Positions 1 to 8,049 of a stretch of 64,000 nt of DNA are shown piece by piece; position 1 is the first letter of the stretch; each line of letters starts with the position of its first letter. Position numbers and translations under genes: made by a program. The stretch covers positions 18,682 through 82,681 of the forward strand of contig DASZNF010000011.1 of the NCBI GenBank assembly GCA_035551355.1, given 5' to 3'. Origin of the DNA: DATATV01 sp035551355. GTDB taxonomy: Bacteria > Actinomycetota > Actinomycetes > Mycobacteriales > Pseudonocardiaceae. Below the pieces are notes generated by a model, which worked only from the letters and a program-made list of their open reading frames with translations, was not told where the DNA came from and made no database searches.

Positions 1-230
1 CCACCGACTGGCATCCCGCGCTGGAAGGCCCGTTCAGCATGATCGACTGCATCGACGGCAGCAACATCGTGCACATCGAGAACCGGCGCTCCGGGATCTT
101 CCTCCACGAGGATGACGACGTCGACATTTATCGGGAGGCAGTGCCCGCGATCCTGGCCGAAGCTATGACACTGGAGGAGTCGATCGAGCGGATCGAGCTC
201 GAGATCGCGGAGTTGGAGAGGTTCGGATGA
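1..230 (+). CDS. C-terminal end of Scr1-type helix-turn-helix regulator (DUF5753), partial
   Basis: The gene begins upstream of the window; the frame is open from base 3 to the TGA at 228-230. The visible 75 or so residues include a VHIENRRSG stretch and an acidic helical tail with LEESIERIELEIAELE, which matches the end of the DUF5753 domain found behind an XRE-type DNA-binding domain in actinomycete regulators. In this family the DUF5753 part is thought to interact with a small DUF397 partner, and a DUF397 gene follows here with overlapping stop and start codons. The DNA-binding domain is not visible, so the family call rests on the tail and the neighbour. Confidence 0.72.
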   Translation, partial: TDWHPALEGPFSMIDCIDGSNIVHIENRRSGIFLHEDDDVDIYREAVPAILAEAMTLEESIERIELEIAELERFG

Positions 231-400
231 ACACTGGTCCCCACCGCTGGAAGAAGTCCAGCAAGAGCACGAACACCGACAACTGTGTGGAACTCGCCCA
301 CACCCTCGACCGGGTGCGCGACAGCAAGAACCCGGCAGGCCCGGCCCTGGCCGTCAACCTGTCCCCCCTGCTGGCCGCCATCAAAACCGGCCACATCTGA
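227..400 (+). CDS. DUF397 domain protein
   Basis: This 57-residue protein starts at an ATG overlapping the stop of the preceding regulator gene (ATGA), so the two are translationally coupled. It has the DUF397 pattern: an N-terminal W-K-K-S-S-x-S motif at residues 9-14, a C-V-E-L stretch at 20-23, then V-R-D-S-K-N-P at 30-36. DUF397 proteins pair with Scr1-type XRE regulators in many copies per genome in actinomycetes and are linked to development and antibiotic control in Streptomyces. The partner relation is inferred from adjacency. The stop codon lies in a 14-bp tandem duplication. Confidence 0.85.
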   Translation: MNTGPHRWKKSSKSTNTDNCVELAHTLDRVRDSKNPAGPALAVNLSPLLAAIKTGHI

Positions 401-414
401 CCGGCCACATCTGA
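387..414. repeat. 14-bp tandem duplication at the DUF397 stop codon
   Basis: Two perfect copies of CCGGCCACATCTGA lie head to tail at 387-400 and 401-414, and the first includes the TGA stop of the DUF397 gene. The second copy repeats the stop in a different reading context just before the terminator hairpin. Confidence 0.9.
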
Positions 415-430
415 CCGGCCGAGCGAAAAA

Positions 431-471
431 CGGGTGGTGCGACCGGTCGAGAACACCAGTCGCACCACCCG
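431..471. terminator. Bidirectional terminator between DUF397 gene and ilvC
   Basis: A perfect 13-bp inverted repeat (arms 431-443 and 459-471, loop 15 nt) lies between two convergent genes. An A-run before the left arm would give U residues on the minus-strand transcript, so it may serve mainly the ilv operon. Confidence 0.8.
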
Positions 472-489
472 GGGTGGAAAGCAGAGAAA

Positions 490-1503
490 TCAGGCCGTCT
501 CGGTGATGGGACGGTCGACCCAGGACATCAGGCCGCGCAGCTTCTTGCCGACCTCCTCGATCGGGTGCTGCTGGCCCTGCTCCCGCAGCTTGGTGAAGTT
601 GGGCCGGCCGTTGTCGTCCTCGGCCACCCATTCCTTGGCGAACCGGCCGTCCTGGATCTCGTCCAGGATCTTGCGCATCTCCGCCTTGGTCTGATCGGTG
701 ACGATCCGCGGCCCGCGGGTCAGGTCGCCGTACTCGGCGGTGTCACTGCACGAGTAACGCTGCCGCGCGATGCCGCCCTCGTAGATCAAGTCGACGATCA
801 GCTTCAGCTCGTGCAGCACCTCGAAGTAGGCGATCTCGGGCTGGTAGCCGGCCTCGGTCAGGGTCTCGAACCCGGCCTGGATCAGCGCCGAGGTGCCACC
901 GCACAGCACCGCCTGCTCGCCGAACAGGTCGGTCTCGGTCTCCTCGGTGAACGTGGTCTTGATGGTGCCCGCCCGGGTGCCACCGATGCCCTTGGAGTAG
1001 GACAGGCCCAGCGCCAGCGCGTTGCCGGAGGCGTCCTTGTCCACCGCGACCAGGTTCGGCACGCCCTTGCCGTCCACGAACTGACGGCGCACCAGGTGAC
1101 CCGGGCCCTTCGGGGCGACCAGCACCACGTCCACGCCCTCCGGCGGGGTGATGTAGCCGTAGCGGATGTTGAAGCCATGACTGAAGAACAGCGCGTCACC
1201 GGGCTTGAGATTGGGCTTGATGTCGTTGGCGTACAGGGTGCGCTGCACCGTGTCCGGGGCCTGGATGGTGATCAGGTCGGCCTCGGCCGCGGCCTCGGCC
1301 GGAGTGAGTACCCGCAGGCCCTCCTCCTCGGCCTTGGCCCGGGACTTGGACCCCTCGGGCAGGCCGACCCGCACGTCCACGCCGGAGTCGCGCAGGCTCA
1401 GCGCGTGCGCGTGGCCCTGGCTGCCATAGCCGATCACGGCGACCTTGCGGCCCTGGATGATGCCGAGGTCGGCGTCGTCGTCGTAGAAGATCTCGGCGCT
1501 CAT
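490..1503 (-). CDS. ilvC: Ketol-acid reductoisomerase (NADP+)
   Basis: IlvC converts acetolactate or acetohydroxybutyrate to the dihydroxy acids with NADPH and Mg2+, the second common step of branched-chain amino acid synthesis in the cytosol. The 337-residue protein is the short class I form. The Rossmann motif GYGSQG is at residues 25-30, followed by a Ser-rich NADPH loop near 50-55, the S-H-G-F-N-I-R-Y-G segment, and the metal-binding acidic residues in DLFGEQ and in FEVLHELKLIVDLIYEGG. I chose the ATG at 1503 because it gives the family's usual MSAEIFYD-like N-terminus and has GAGGAG upstream; an in-frame start 12 codons earlier is less likely. It is the last gene of ilvB-ilvN-ilvC, 36 bp after ilvN. 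Confidence 0.97.
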   Translation of the reverse strand: MSAEIFYDDDADLGIIQGRKVAVIGYGSQGHAHALSLRDSGVDVRVGLPEGSKSRAKAEEEGLRVLTPAEAAAEADLITIQAPDTVQRTLYANDIKPNLKPGDALFFSHGFNIRYGYITPPEGVDVVLVAPKGPGHLVRRQFVDGKGVPNLVAVDKDASGNALALGLSYSKGIGGTRAGTIKTTFTEETETDLFGEQAVLCGGTSALIQAGFETLTEAGYQPEIAYFEVLHELKLIVDLIYEGGIARQRYSCSDTAEYGDLTRGPRIVTDQTKAEMRKILDEIQDGRFAKEWVAEDDNGRPNFTKLREQGQQHPIEEVGKKLRGLMSWVDRPITETA

Positions 1504-1539
1504 TGGATTCAGATACTCCTCAATGGATTCACACAACAA

Positions 1540-2046
1540 TTAACGAACTGCGGTCGCGGTGATCGAGCGAGGTCCACGACCGACGGCGACCATCCCCGAC
1601 TGGACCATTTCCCGGACGCCGAACGGTTCCAGCATGCGCAGCAGCGCGTCCAGCTTGTCCGCGGTGCCGGTGGCCTCGACGGTCAGCGACTCGGGCGCCG
1701 CGTCGACCACCTTGGCCCGGAACATCTGCACGGTCTCCAGCACCTGGCTGCGCACCGACGCATCCGCGCGCACCTTCACCAGGAGCAGTTCGCGCTGCAC
1801 CGAGGCGTCCGGGTCCAACTCCACGATCTTGATGACGTTGATCAGCTTGTTGAGCTGTTTGGTGACCTGTTCGAGCGGTAGCTCGTCGACAGAAACCACG
1901 ATCGTCATCCTGGACACATCGGGATGCTCGGTCGGTCCGACCGCGAGCGACTCGATGTTGAATCCCCGCCGGGAGAACAGCCCGGCGACCCTGGCCAGCA
2001 CACCGGGCCGGTTCTCGGTCAGCACGCTCAACGTGTGTCTGGTCAT
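1540..2046 (-). CDS. ilvN: Acetolactate synthase small (regulatory) subunit
   Basis: IlvN is the valine-binding regulatory subunit that activates the catalytic IlvB subunit and confers feedback inhibition. The 168-residue protein has the N-terminal ACT domain (TLSVLTENRPGVLARVAGLF at about 4-23, then RRGFNIESL) and the C-terminal ALS small-subunit domain, matching the usual length. It starts three bases after the ilvB stop, so tight coupling and stoichiometric expression with IlvB are likely. Confidence 0.97.
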   Translation of the reverse strand: MTRHTLSVLTENRPGVLARVAGLFSRRGFNIESLAVGPTEHPDVSRMTIVVSVDELPLEQVTKQLNKLINVIKIVELDPDASVQRELLLVKVRADASVRSQVLETVQMFRAKVVDAAPESLTVEATGTADKLDALLRMLEPFGVREMVQSGMVAVGRGPRSITATAVR

Positions 2047-2049
2047 GTC

Positions 2050-3891
2050 TCAGGCCTCGTCCTCGTCGTACAGCGGCCGGATGTCCCGGGCGGCCATGAT
2101 CTGGCTGTTGCCGGTGCCCGAGGCCACCATCGGCCACACCTGGGCATCCTTGCCCACCACGAAATCGATGACCACCGGTCGGTCGTTGATCTCCATGGCC
2201 TTGCGGATCGTGGAGTCCACGTCCTCTTTGGACTCACAGCGTAGTCCGGCGCAGCCCAGCGCCTCGGCCAGCAGCACGAAGTCCGGGATGCGGTGCTTGT
2301 GCGTGCCCAGGTCGGTGTGCGAGTAGCGGCCCTCGTAGAACAGGTTCTGCCACTGCCGCACCATGCCCAGATTGCCGTTGTTCATCACGGCGACCTTGAT
2401 CGGCGCGCCCTCGATGGCGCAGGTGGCCAGTTCCTGATTGGTCATCTGGAAACAGCCGTCCCCGTCGATCGCCCAGACCGGGGTGTCCGGCCGGCCGAAC
2501 TTGGCGCCCATCGCGGCGGGCACCGCGAAGCCCATCGTGCCCAGGCCGCCGGAGTTGATCCAGGTCCTCGGGTTCTCGTAGCCGATGAACTGGGCCGCCC
2601 ACATCTGGTGCTGCCCGACACCCGCGGTGTACACCGCGTCCGGACCGACCAGCGCGCCGATCCGCTCGATCACGAACTGCGGGGCCAGCGTGCCGTCCGT
2701 CGGCCACTCGTAGCCAAGCGGGAAGGTCTCGGTGAACTGGTCCAGCTGACTCCACCACTTCGCCAGGTCGGCGACCTCGCCGGTCTCCCGCTCGGCCCGC
2801 ACCGCGGCGACCAGATCGGTGAGGATCTCCTTGCAGTCGCCCACGATCGGCACGTCCGCGTGCCGGTTCTTGGAGATCTCGGCCGGGTCGATGTCGGCGT
2901 GCACCACGCGCGCGTCGGGCGCGAAGGTGGACAGCTGGCCGGTGACCCGGTCGTCGAACCGGGCGCCCAGCGTGATCAGCAGGTCCGCGCGCTGCATCGC
3001 GGCCACCGCGGACACCGAGCCGTGCATGCCGGGCATGCCGAGGTGCTGACGGTGCGAGTCAGGGAACGCGCCCCGGGCCATCAGCGTGGTGACCACCGGG
3101 ATCCCGGTCAGCTCGGCCAGTTCCAGCAGCTCGGCGTGCGCGCCGGACTTGATCACGCCGCCGCCGACGTAGAGCACCGGGCGGCGGGCCGCGGTGATCA
3201 TCTTGGCCGCCTCGCGGACCTGCTTGCCGTGCGGGCGGGTGGTCGGCCGGTACCCGGGCAGGTGCATCTCCGGCGGCCACTGGAACGAGGTCATGGCCTG
3301 CTGGACGTCCTTGGGGATGTCCACCAGCACCGGGCCGGGCCGGCCGGTGGAGGCCACGTAGAACGCCTCGGCGATGGTGCGCGGGATCTCGGCCGGGTCG
3401 TGGACCATGAAGTTGTGCTTGGTGACCGGCATGGTGATGCCGCAGATGTCGGCTTCCTGGAAACCGTCGGTGCCGATCAGCGGCTGCGCGACCTGCCCGG
3501 TGATGGCCACCACCGGAACCGAGTCCATGTAGGCGTCGGCCAGCGGGGTGACCAGGTTGGTCGCGCCCGGACCGGAGGTCGCCACGCACACCCCGACCTT
3601 GCCGGTGGCCTGGGCGTAGCCGGTGGCCGCGTGGCCTGCGCCCTGCTCGTGCCGGACCAGTACGTGGCGCACCTTGGTGGAGTCGAGGAGCGCGTCGTAG
3701 GCGGGCATGATCGTGCCGCCCGGAATACCGAACGCCACCTCGCAGCCGATCGCCTCAAGCGAGCGGACCAGGGATTGCGCGCCGGTCACGCGGACCGGGG
3801 CGCCCGTTGGAGGGGTGGGCTTGGGCCGAGCACCCGACGGCGGCTGCGGAGCCCCGTGCGGTGGGGTCGGCCGCGGCGTTGCGGTGGTCAT
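2050..3891 (-). CDS. ilvB: Acetolactate synthase large (catalytic) subunit
   Basis: IlvB is the thiamine-diphosphate enzyme that condenses two pyruvates, or pyruvate with 2-oxobutyrate, in the first committed step to Val, Leu and Ile. The 613-residue protein begins with a Pro-rich tail of about 33 residues, then the TPP-binding N-domain with the catalytic Glu at residue 82 (RHEQGAGHAA), the central domain, and the C-terminal TPP/Mg motif GDGCFQMTN near residue 476. The ATG at 3891 has GAGGCG nine bases upstream. It heads ilvB-ilvN-ilvC, and transcription must pass the leader-peptide attenuator at 3932-4039. Confidence 0.97.
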   Translation of the reverse strand: MTTATPRPTPPHGAPQPPSGARPKPTPPTGAPVRVTGAQSLVRSLEAIGCEVAFGIPGGTIMPAYDALLDSTKVRHVLVRHEQGAGHAATGYAQATGKVGVCVATSGPGATNLVTPLADAYMDSVPVVAITGQVAQPLIGTDGFQEADICGITMPVTKHNFMVHDPAEIPRTIAEAFYVASTGRPGPVLVDIPKDVQQAMTSFQWPPEMHLPGYRPTTRPHGKQVREAAKMITAARRPVLYVGGGVIKSGAHAELLELAELTGIPVVTTLMARGAFPDSHRQHLGMPGMHGSVSAVAAMQRADLLITLGARFDDRVTGQLSTFAPDARVVHADIDPAEISKNRHADVPIVGDCKEILTDLVAAVRAERETGEVADLAKWWSQLDQFTETFPLGYEWPTDGTLAPQFVIERIGALVGPDAVYTAGVGQHQMWAAQFIGYENPRTWINSGGLGTMGFAVPAAMGAKFGRPDTPVWAIDGDGCFQMTNQELATCAIEGAPIKVAVMNNGNLGMVRQWQNLFYEGRYSHTDLGTHKHRIPDFVLLAEALGCAGLRCESKEDVDSTIRKAMEINDRPVVIDFVVGKDAQVWPMVASGTGNSQIMAARDIRPLYDEDEA

Positions 3892-3931
3892 CAGTTTCGC
3901 CTCGCGGTCTGATGTGGGTTATCTGGGCAAC

Positions 3932-3968
3932 AAAAAACCCTCGCCGACCACTGTGGCCGTACGAGGGT
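3932..3968 (-). terminator. ilvB attenuator: intrinsic terminator with U-tract
   Basis: Read on the minus strand, a G+C-rich hairpin (arms ACCCTCG at 3968-3962 and CGAGGGT at 3943-3937) is followed at once by six T residues (3937-3932). It lies between the leader peptide and ilvB, 41 bp before the ilvB start, where an attenuator terminator is expected. Confidence 0.88.
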
Positions 3969-4008
3969 GGCGCGTCGACAAACCGAACTTCTCAGGCGTC
4001 GACGCGCC
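3969..4008 (-). promoter_or_regulatory. ilvB leader pause hairpin (1:2 structure)
   Basis: A perfect 11-bp inverted repeat (3998-4008 with 3969-3979) overlaps the last codons of the leader peptide and ends exactly where the terminator stem begins. A ribosome stalled on the Ile-Leu-Val-Leu codons at 4024-4013 would cover the upstream arm and free the downstream arm, the expected logic of translation-coupled attenuation. An explicit antiterminator pairing was not worked out. Confidence 0.72.
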
Positions 4009-4039
4009 CGGGAAGTACGAGAATGCTGTTGCAGGACAT
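3992..4039 (-). CDS. ilvB leader peptide (Ile/Leu/Val attenuator peptide)
   Basis: A 15-codon reading frame encodes MSCNSILVLPGRVDA, with four consecutive branched-chain codons (Ile6-Leu7-Val8-Leu9) ahead of the pause and terminator hairpins. There is no Shine-Dalgarno sequence: the bases before the ATG are pyrimidine-rich. Instead a TTGACG-N18-TACCTT promoter sits so that transcription should begin at the A of the ATG. The peptide is therefore probably translated leaderless. Branched-chain leader peptides before ilvB are known in other actinobacteria; the leaderless reading is inferred from the sequence. Confidence 0.85.
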   Translation of the reverse strand: MSCNSILVLPGRVDA

Positions 4040-4045
4040 GGAAGG

Positions 4046-4075
4046 AAGGTAGCCGCAGGCGCGTCCCGGCGTCAA
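4046..4075 (-). promoter_or_regulatory. Promoter of ilvBNC and its leaderless leader peptide
   Basis: On the minus strand a TTGACG -35 element (4075-4070) is separated by 18 bp from a TACCTT -10 element (4051-4046). Six bases later comes the leader ATG at 4039. Spacing and sequence fit a housekeeping sigma promoter with a start at the initiation codon. Confidence 0.8.
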
Positions 4076-4169
4076 CCTGCCGGGATTGTGCTCCCACGGG
4101 GTGGACACCCGAACGGGTGACGCCGACCCCGGTCGCGCCAGGTGGACGCCCACGGAGCACCATGACTGA

Positions 4170-4892
4170 GTGCCTGACCACACCGAGCCCGCGCCCGCCG
4201 AGACGGAGTCCACGGAGTCCTCCGCCGAGGAGGCGACGGCCACCGGAGAGGCGACGGCGACCGCTGCCGAGCCGGTCACGGCGGAGTCCGCCGAGCCGCC
4301 CGAGGAGAAGGCTGTGGCACCCGAGGAGAAGGCTGCGGCGCCCGCTCGTCCCGCGATCAAGCTGCCCAGCCGCCTGGTGTTCAAGGTGCCGATGGTGGCG
4401 CTGGTGGTGCTGGCCTTCGTGGTGGTCTGCGAGTCCACGGTGGCGCTGGCCCTGCCCTGGTTCTCGCTGCTCTACCTGATCCCGCTGGTCGGCGCGGTGT
4501 GGGTGCTGCGCACCCGCACCGTGATCGACTCCAGCGGGCTGCTGGTGCGCCGGATGTTCACCCGCCGCCTGCTGCCCTGGTCCGAGGTGGCCTCACTGCG
4601 GGTGCGGGAGGGCAAGTGGCTGGCCGCGGTGCTGGCCGACGGCTCCGAGGTGACGCTGCCCGAGGTGCGCACCCGGCACCTGCCGGTGCTCTCGCTGATC
4701 ACCGGCGGCCGGATCGCCGACCCGACCGAACCTGCTCAGGAAGCAACGCGCGAGCCGGAGAGCGACGATGCCGGAACAGACGATGCCGGAACAGCGGAAA
4801 CCGGGACGCCGGCCGCCGCAGGGGAAGCGGCCGACGCCCCGGTCGAGGGGTCCGCGAAGCAGAGCGGGCGGACCAGCGATCAGCCGGTGTAG
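4170..4892 (+). CDS. Membrane-anchored PH-domain protein (Cfp6-like)
   Basis: This 240-residue protein has a low-complexity Ala/Glu/Pro N-terminus (about 1-62), two adjacent hydrophobic segments (about 70-90 and 96-112), then a compact domain with the bacterial PH pattern (VIDSSGLLVRRMF, LLPWSEVASLRV, TLPEV) to about residue 180, and an acidic Ala/Glu-rich tail. The M. tuberculosis gene next to ilvB (Rv3004, cfp6) encodes a PH-domain antigen, so this is the positional counterpart. Function in either organism is unknown to me. I chose the GTG at 4170 because the nearby ATG at 4162 is in another frame. Its 3' end overlaps the convergent peptidase gene by 13 bp. Confidence 0.82.
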   Translation: MPDHTEPAPAETESTESSAEEATATGEATATAAEPVTAESAEPPEEKAVAPEEKAAAPARPAIKLPSRLVFKVPMVALVVLAFVVVCESTVALALPWFSLLYLIPLVGAVWVLRTRTVIDSSGLLVRRMFTRRLLPWSEVASLRVREGKWLAAVLADGSEVTLPEVRTRHLPVLSLITGGRIADPTEPAQEATREPESDDAGTDDAGTAETGTPAAAGEAADAPVEGSAKQSGRTSDQPV

Positions 4893-5623
4893 GAGTCGCT
4901 GAAGGAGTTCCCGCCGGACGGCGCGGACGGCGTGTAGTACGTGGTGCCGTTCTGCACCAGATCAATGGCGTCCGAGCTGGTCAGGTTCGGGTTGGACCCG
5001 TTCTCGGTCAGGCCGGAGAAGGTCACCTTGGAGATGTCGGCCGGCTTGGCGATGCTGCCGTTGACCTCGGGCGCCTCCTGGATGTACTCCACCGAGTCGG
5101 CCGGGCCGGAGTAGCTCTTGCTGATGGAGTAGGACTTGCCGGTCGTGTTGTCGGTCAGCTTGATCGTCCACTTGCTGCTGCTCTTGGTAAGAGACCCGGT
5201 GATCGAGTCGCCGGGATGAATGGTCAGGCTGGAGATCGGCGTTTCGGCCGCGGGCAGGATTTCCCACCACGCCTGGTATTCCGCGGTGCCGTTGATGTTG
5301 TCCTGCTCGGTTCCGGTCTGGATCAGGTTCGAGTTGTTGTACCCGTCGATGCCGACCCAGTCCGAGGAGTACTGGCTGCCCGAGCCGGTGGTCACCGTCG
5401 GCACGTTCCAGGTGGCCGTCGCCGAGGTGTAGCTGCCGGTTTCGGCGTAGCCCGACCAGTTGCTGGACTGCTGGGCGGACCGGGTGTGCGAGATCACGTG
5501 GTCGCGCGCGTTGGCCGTGGCCGAGTGGACCGAACCACTGCCATTGGCGGCCGGAGCGACGATCAGGGCCAGGCCGGCTGTGAATCCGACCGCGGCGACA
5601 GCGCGCAGGGACTTGTTTCCCAC
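4880..5623 (-). CDS. Secreted G1-family glutamic peptidase (eqolisin-like)
   Basis: The 247-residue protein has a signal peptide (about 1-28, AVGFTAGLALIVAPAANGSG) and a propeptide-like spacer, then the G1 fold signatures: NWSGYA at 55-60, WNVP at 72-75, SDWVGIDG at 88-94, LIQTG with the likely catalytic Gln102, YQAWWEILP, and VEYIQEAPEV with the likely catalytic Glu183. G1 peptidases are acid endopeptidases using a Gln/Glu pair, best known from fungi, with a smaller bacterial branch. The GTG start has AAGGAG six bases upstream. No C-terminal anchor is seen, so the product should be released outside the cell. Confidence 0.88.
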   Translation of the reverse strand: MGNKSLRAVAAVGFTAGLALIVAPAANGSGSVHSATANARDHVISHTRSAQQSSNWSGYAETGSYTSATATWNVPTVTTGSGSQYSSDWVGIDGYNNSNLIQTGTEQDNINGTAEYQAWWEILPAAETPISSLTIHPGDSITGSLTKSSSKWTIKLTDNTTGKSYSISKSYSGPADSVEYIQEAPEVNGSIAKPADISKVTFSGLTENGSNPNLTSSDAIDLVQNGTTYYTPSAPSGGNSFSDSYTG

Positions 5624-6138
5624 CGCTACTCCTTATTTGAGAAATGAATCCTGCAGGGACTCAAATGGAGCGGACAGCACGCCCCCTCTTTTCGATTCGT
5701 CGTCGAATCAGCGGGGCCGTGAGATGAGTTTGCGCACCGGTCCTACCGGCTGACAAGAGCGTCTCACCTGGCGATCTCCGACGAAAGCGGGGAAAAGGTT
5801 CGCCTCCCGTGAAACCCGCAGCTCAGCGCCTCGAAACCGGCCCGGGAAGCGCCTCCGGTGATCACCACCAAGAAATAACATTTAACAGTACGGGTCCGTT
5901 TAATAACGTTGCGTAACCCGAATTAGTCTTCCGCGGAGCCGGTCGGGCACCGCCCTTGCGACACATCGCCGAAACCGGCCGGTCACCCGCGGAGTAGCCT
6001 GGAAGGGCCAGCACGGCGGGTGCCCGACCGGGTGCTCCCCTGGCCGGCACGCCGGCGCGCACCACCAGCGGCACTCCCGGCGCGCTTCGACACGTGTCCG
6101 CACTTGGGCCCGAGAGGCCCCGGAAACTTGGAGGAGCA
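5624..6138. other. 515-bp intergenic region between the G1 peptidase gene and ilvD
   Basis: It holds the leftward promoter for the peptidase gene, an unusually A+T-rich patch at about 5875-5930, and the ilvD ribosome-binding site. I searched for an Ile/Leu/Val leader peptide before ilvD like the one before ilvB and saw none. A TAGCCT at about 5994 could be a rightward -10 element. No gene is supported here. Confidence 0.6.
5727..5756 (-). promoter_or_regulatory. Candidate promoter for the G1 peptidase gene
   Basis: On the minus strand TTGTCA (5756-5751) is followed after 18 bp by CAAACT (5732-5727), about 104 bp upstream of the GTG start. Only the -35 element is strong. Confidence 0.5.
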
Positions 6139-7983
6139 GTGCCACAACTGCGCTCCCGCACCACAACCCACGGCCGCAACGCGGCGGGCGCCCGCTCGCT
6201 GTGGCGGGCCACCGGAATGACCGACAGCGACTTCGGCAAGCCGATCGTGGCCATCGCCAACTCCTACACCCAGTTCGTGCCCGGCCATGTGCACCTCAAG
6301 GACATGGGCGAGCTGGTCGCCTCCGCGGTGCGCGAGGCCGGCGGGGTGGCCCGGGAGTTCCACACCATCGCGGTGGACGACGGCATCGCCATGGGCCACT
6401 CCGGCATGCTCTACTCGCTGCCCTCCCGCGAGATCATCTCCGACTCGGTGGAGTACATGGCCAACGCGCACCAGGCCGACGCGCTGGTGTGCATCTCCAA
6501 CTGCGACAAGATCACCCCGGGCATGCTCAACGCCGCGATGCGACTGAACATCCCGACCGTGTTCGTGTCCGGCGGGCCGATGGAGGCGGGCAAGGCGGTC
6601 GTGGTGGACGGCGTGGCCCACGCGCCCACCGACCTGATCACCACCATCTCGGCCTCGGCCAACTCGGAGATCGACGAGGAGGGCCTGGCCACCGTCGAGC
6701 GCTCGGCCTGCCCGACCTGCGGCTCCTGCTCGGGCATGTTCACCGCCAACTCGATGAACTGCCTGACCGAGGCGCTGGGCCTCGCGCTGCCCGGCAACGG
6801 CTCCACCCTGGCCACCCACGCCGCCCGCAAGGACCTGTTCCTCAACGCCGGGCGCACCGTGGTGGAGCTGGCCAAGCGCTGGTACGAGCAGGACGACGAG
6901 ACGGCGCTGCCCCGCTCGATCGCCAGCCCTGCGGCGTTCCGCAACGCGATGGCGCTGGACATGGCCATGGGCGGCTCGACCAACACAGTGCTGCACATCC
7001 TGGCCGCGGCCAACGAGGGCGAGGTGCCCTTCACCCTGGCCGACATCGACGAGATCAGCCGCAACGTGCCGTGCCTGTCCAAGGTCGCGCCGAACTCCAA
7101 CTACCACATGGAGGACGTGCACCGGGCCGGCGGCATCCCGGCCATCCTTGGCGAGCTGGACCGGGGCGGGAAACTGGACCGCGCGGTGCACTCGGTGCAC
7201 TCGGCCAACCTGACCGACTGGCTCGGCGAGTGGGACGTGCGCGCCGAATCGCCGTCCGAGCGGGCGATCGCACTGTTCCACGCCGCGCCCGGCGGGGTGC
7301 GCACCACCGCGGCGTTCTCCACCAACAACCAGTGGGACAGTCTGGACACCGACGCCGCGGCGGGCTGTATCCGCGACGTCGAGCACGCCTACAGCAAGGA
7401 AGGCGGGCTGATGGTGCTGCGCGGCAACCTCGCCGAACACGGCGCGGTGATCAAGGCCGCGGGCGTGGACGAGGAGCTGTGGCAGTTCACCGGGCCGGCG
7501 CGCGTGGTGGAAAGCCAGGAGCAGGCGGTCTCGGCGATCCTGGGCAAGCAGATCAACCCCGGCGACGTGGTGGTGATCCGCTACGAGGGTCCCTCCGGCG
7601 GCCCGGGCATGCAGGAAATGCTGCACCCGACGGCGTTCCTGAAGGGCGCGGGCCTTGGCAAGGCGTGCGCGCTGATCACCGACGGCCGGTTCTCCGGTGG
7701 CACCTCGGGCCTGTCCATCGGGCACATCTCCCCGGAGGCGGCCGACGGTGGGCTGATCGCGCTGGTGGAGGAGGGCGACCAGATCCAGATCGACGTCGGC
7801 GCCCGCAAGCTGGAGCTGCTGGTGGACAAGGCGGTGCTGGCCGAGCGCCGGGCCAAGATGGAGGCCTCGGAGCGGCCGTGGCAGCCGGTCGACCGGGTCC
7901 GCCCGGTCACCCAGGCGCTGCGGGCCTACGCCCGGATGGCGACCTCGGCGCACACCGGCGCGGTCCGCGACGTGAACCGCTGA
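6139..7983 (+). CDS. ilvD: Dihydroxy-acid dehydratase
   Basis: IlvD dehydrates 2,3-dihydroxy-isovalerate and its Ile homologue to the 2-oxo acids, using an Fe-S cluster; it is the third common step of branched-chain synthesis. The 614-residue protein has the family length. Cluster and active-site motifs are visible: SNCDKITPGML, CPTCGSCSGMFTANSM, and the C-terminal GRFSGGTSGLSIGHISPEA. The GTG start is preceded by GGAGGAG with three bases between; a longer in-frame reading from 6094 lacks family similarity. It is separate from ilvBNC and transcribed the other way, ending in a 12-bp hairpin. Confidence 0.96.
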   Translation: MPQLRSRTTTHGRNAAGARSLWRATGMTDSDFGKPIVAIANSYTQFVPGHVHLKDMGELVASAVREAGGVAREFHTIAVDDGIAMGHSGMLYSLPSREIISDSVEYMANAHQADALVCISNCDKITPGMLNAAMRLNIPTVFVSGGPMEAGKAVVVDGVAHAPTDLITTISASANSEIDEEGLATVERSACPTCGSCSGMFTANSMNCLTEALGLALPGNGSTLATHAARKDLFLNAGRTVVELAKRWYEQDDETALPRSIASPAAFRNAMALDMAMGGSTNTVLHILAAANEGEVPFTLADIDEISRNVPCLSKVAPNSNYHMEDVHRAGGIPAILGELDRGGKLDRAVHSVHSANLTDWLGEWDVRAESPSERAIALFHAAPGGVRTTAAFSTNNQWDSLDTDAAAGCIRDVEHAYSKEGGLMVLRGNLAEHGAVIKAAGVDEELWQFTGPARVVESQEQAVSAILGKQINPGDVVVIRYEGPSGGPGMQEMLHPTAFLKGAGLGKACALITDGRFSGGTSGLSIGHISPEAADGGLIALVEEGDQIQIDVGARKLELLVDKAVLAERRAKMEASERPWQPVDRVRPVTQALRAYARMATSAHTGAVRDVNR

Positions 7984-8000
7984 TTTGACCGAAAACCCAA

Positions 8001-8031
8001 GCGCCGCCCCGGTTTCGCACCGGGGCGGCGC
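8001..8031. terminator. Terminator between convergent ilvD and DoxX genes
   Basis: A perfect 12-bp G+C stem (8001-8012 with 8020-8031) with a 7-nt loop lies 17 bp after the ilvD stop and 18 bp before the end of the convergent gene, so it can serve both. Confidence 0.85.
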
Positions 8032-8049
8032 TTCGCGTATGAGGGTTGG

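Noticed and set aside
565..1881. Long open frame on the plus strand across ilvC and ilvN
   Set aside because: It is antisense to clear ilv genes and has the Arg/Gly/His-rich, motif-free make-up of GC-rich shadow frames. Similar antisense frames (for example 2293-3912, 5983-7953, 9850-10869, 42476-44386, 45367-48072) were dropped for the same reason.
5624..6138. Second branched-chain attenuator before ilvD
   Set aside because: No short frame with Ile/Leu/Val codons and no U-tailed hairpin was found between the promoter candidates and the ilvD start.
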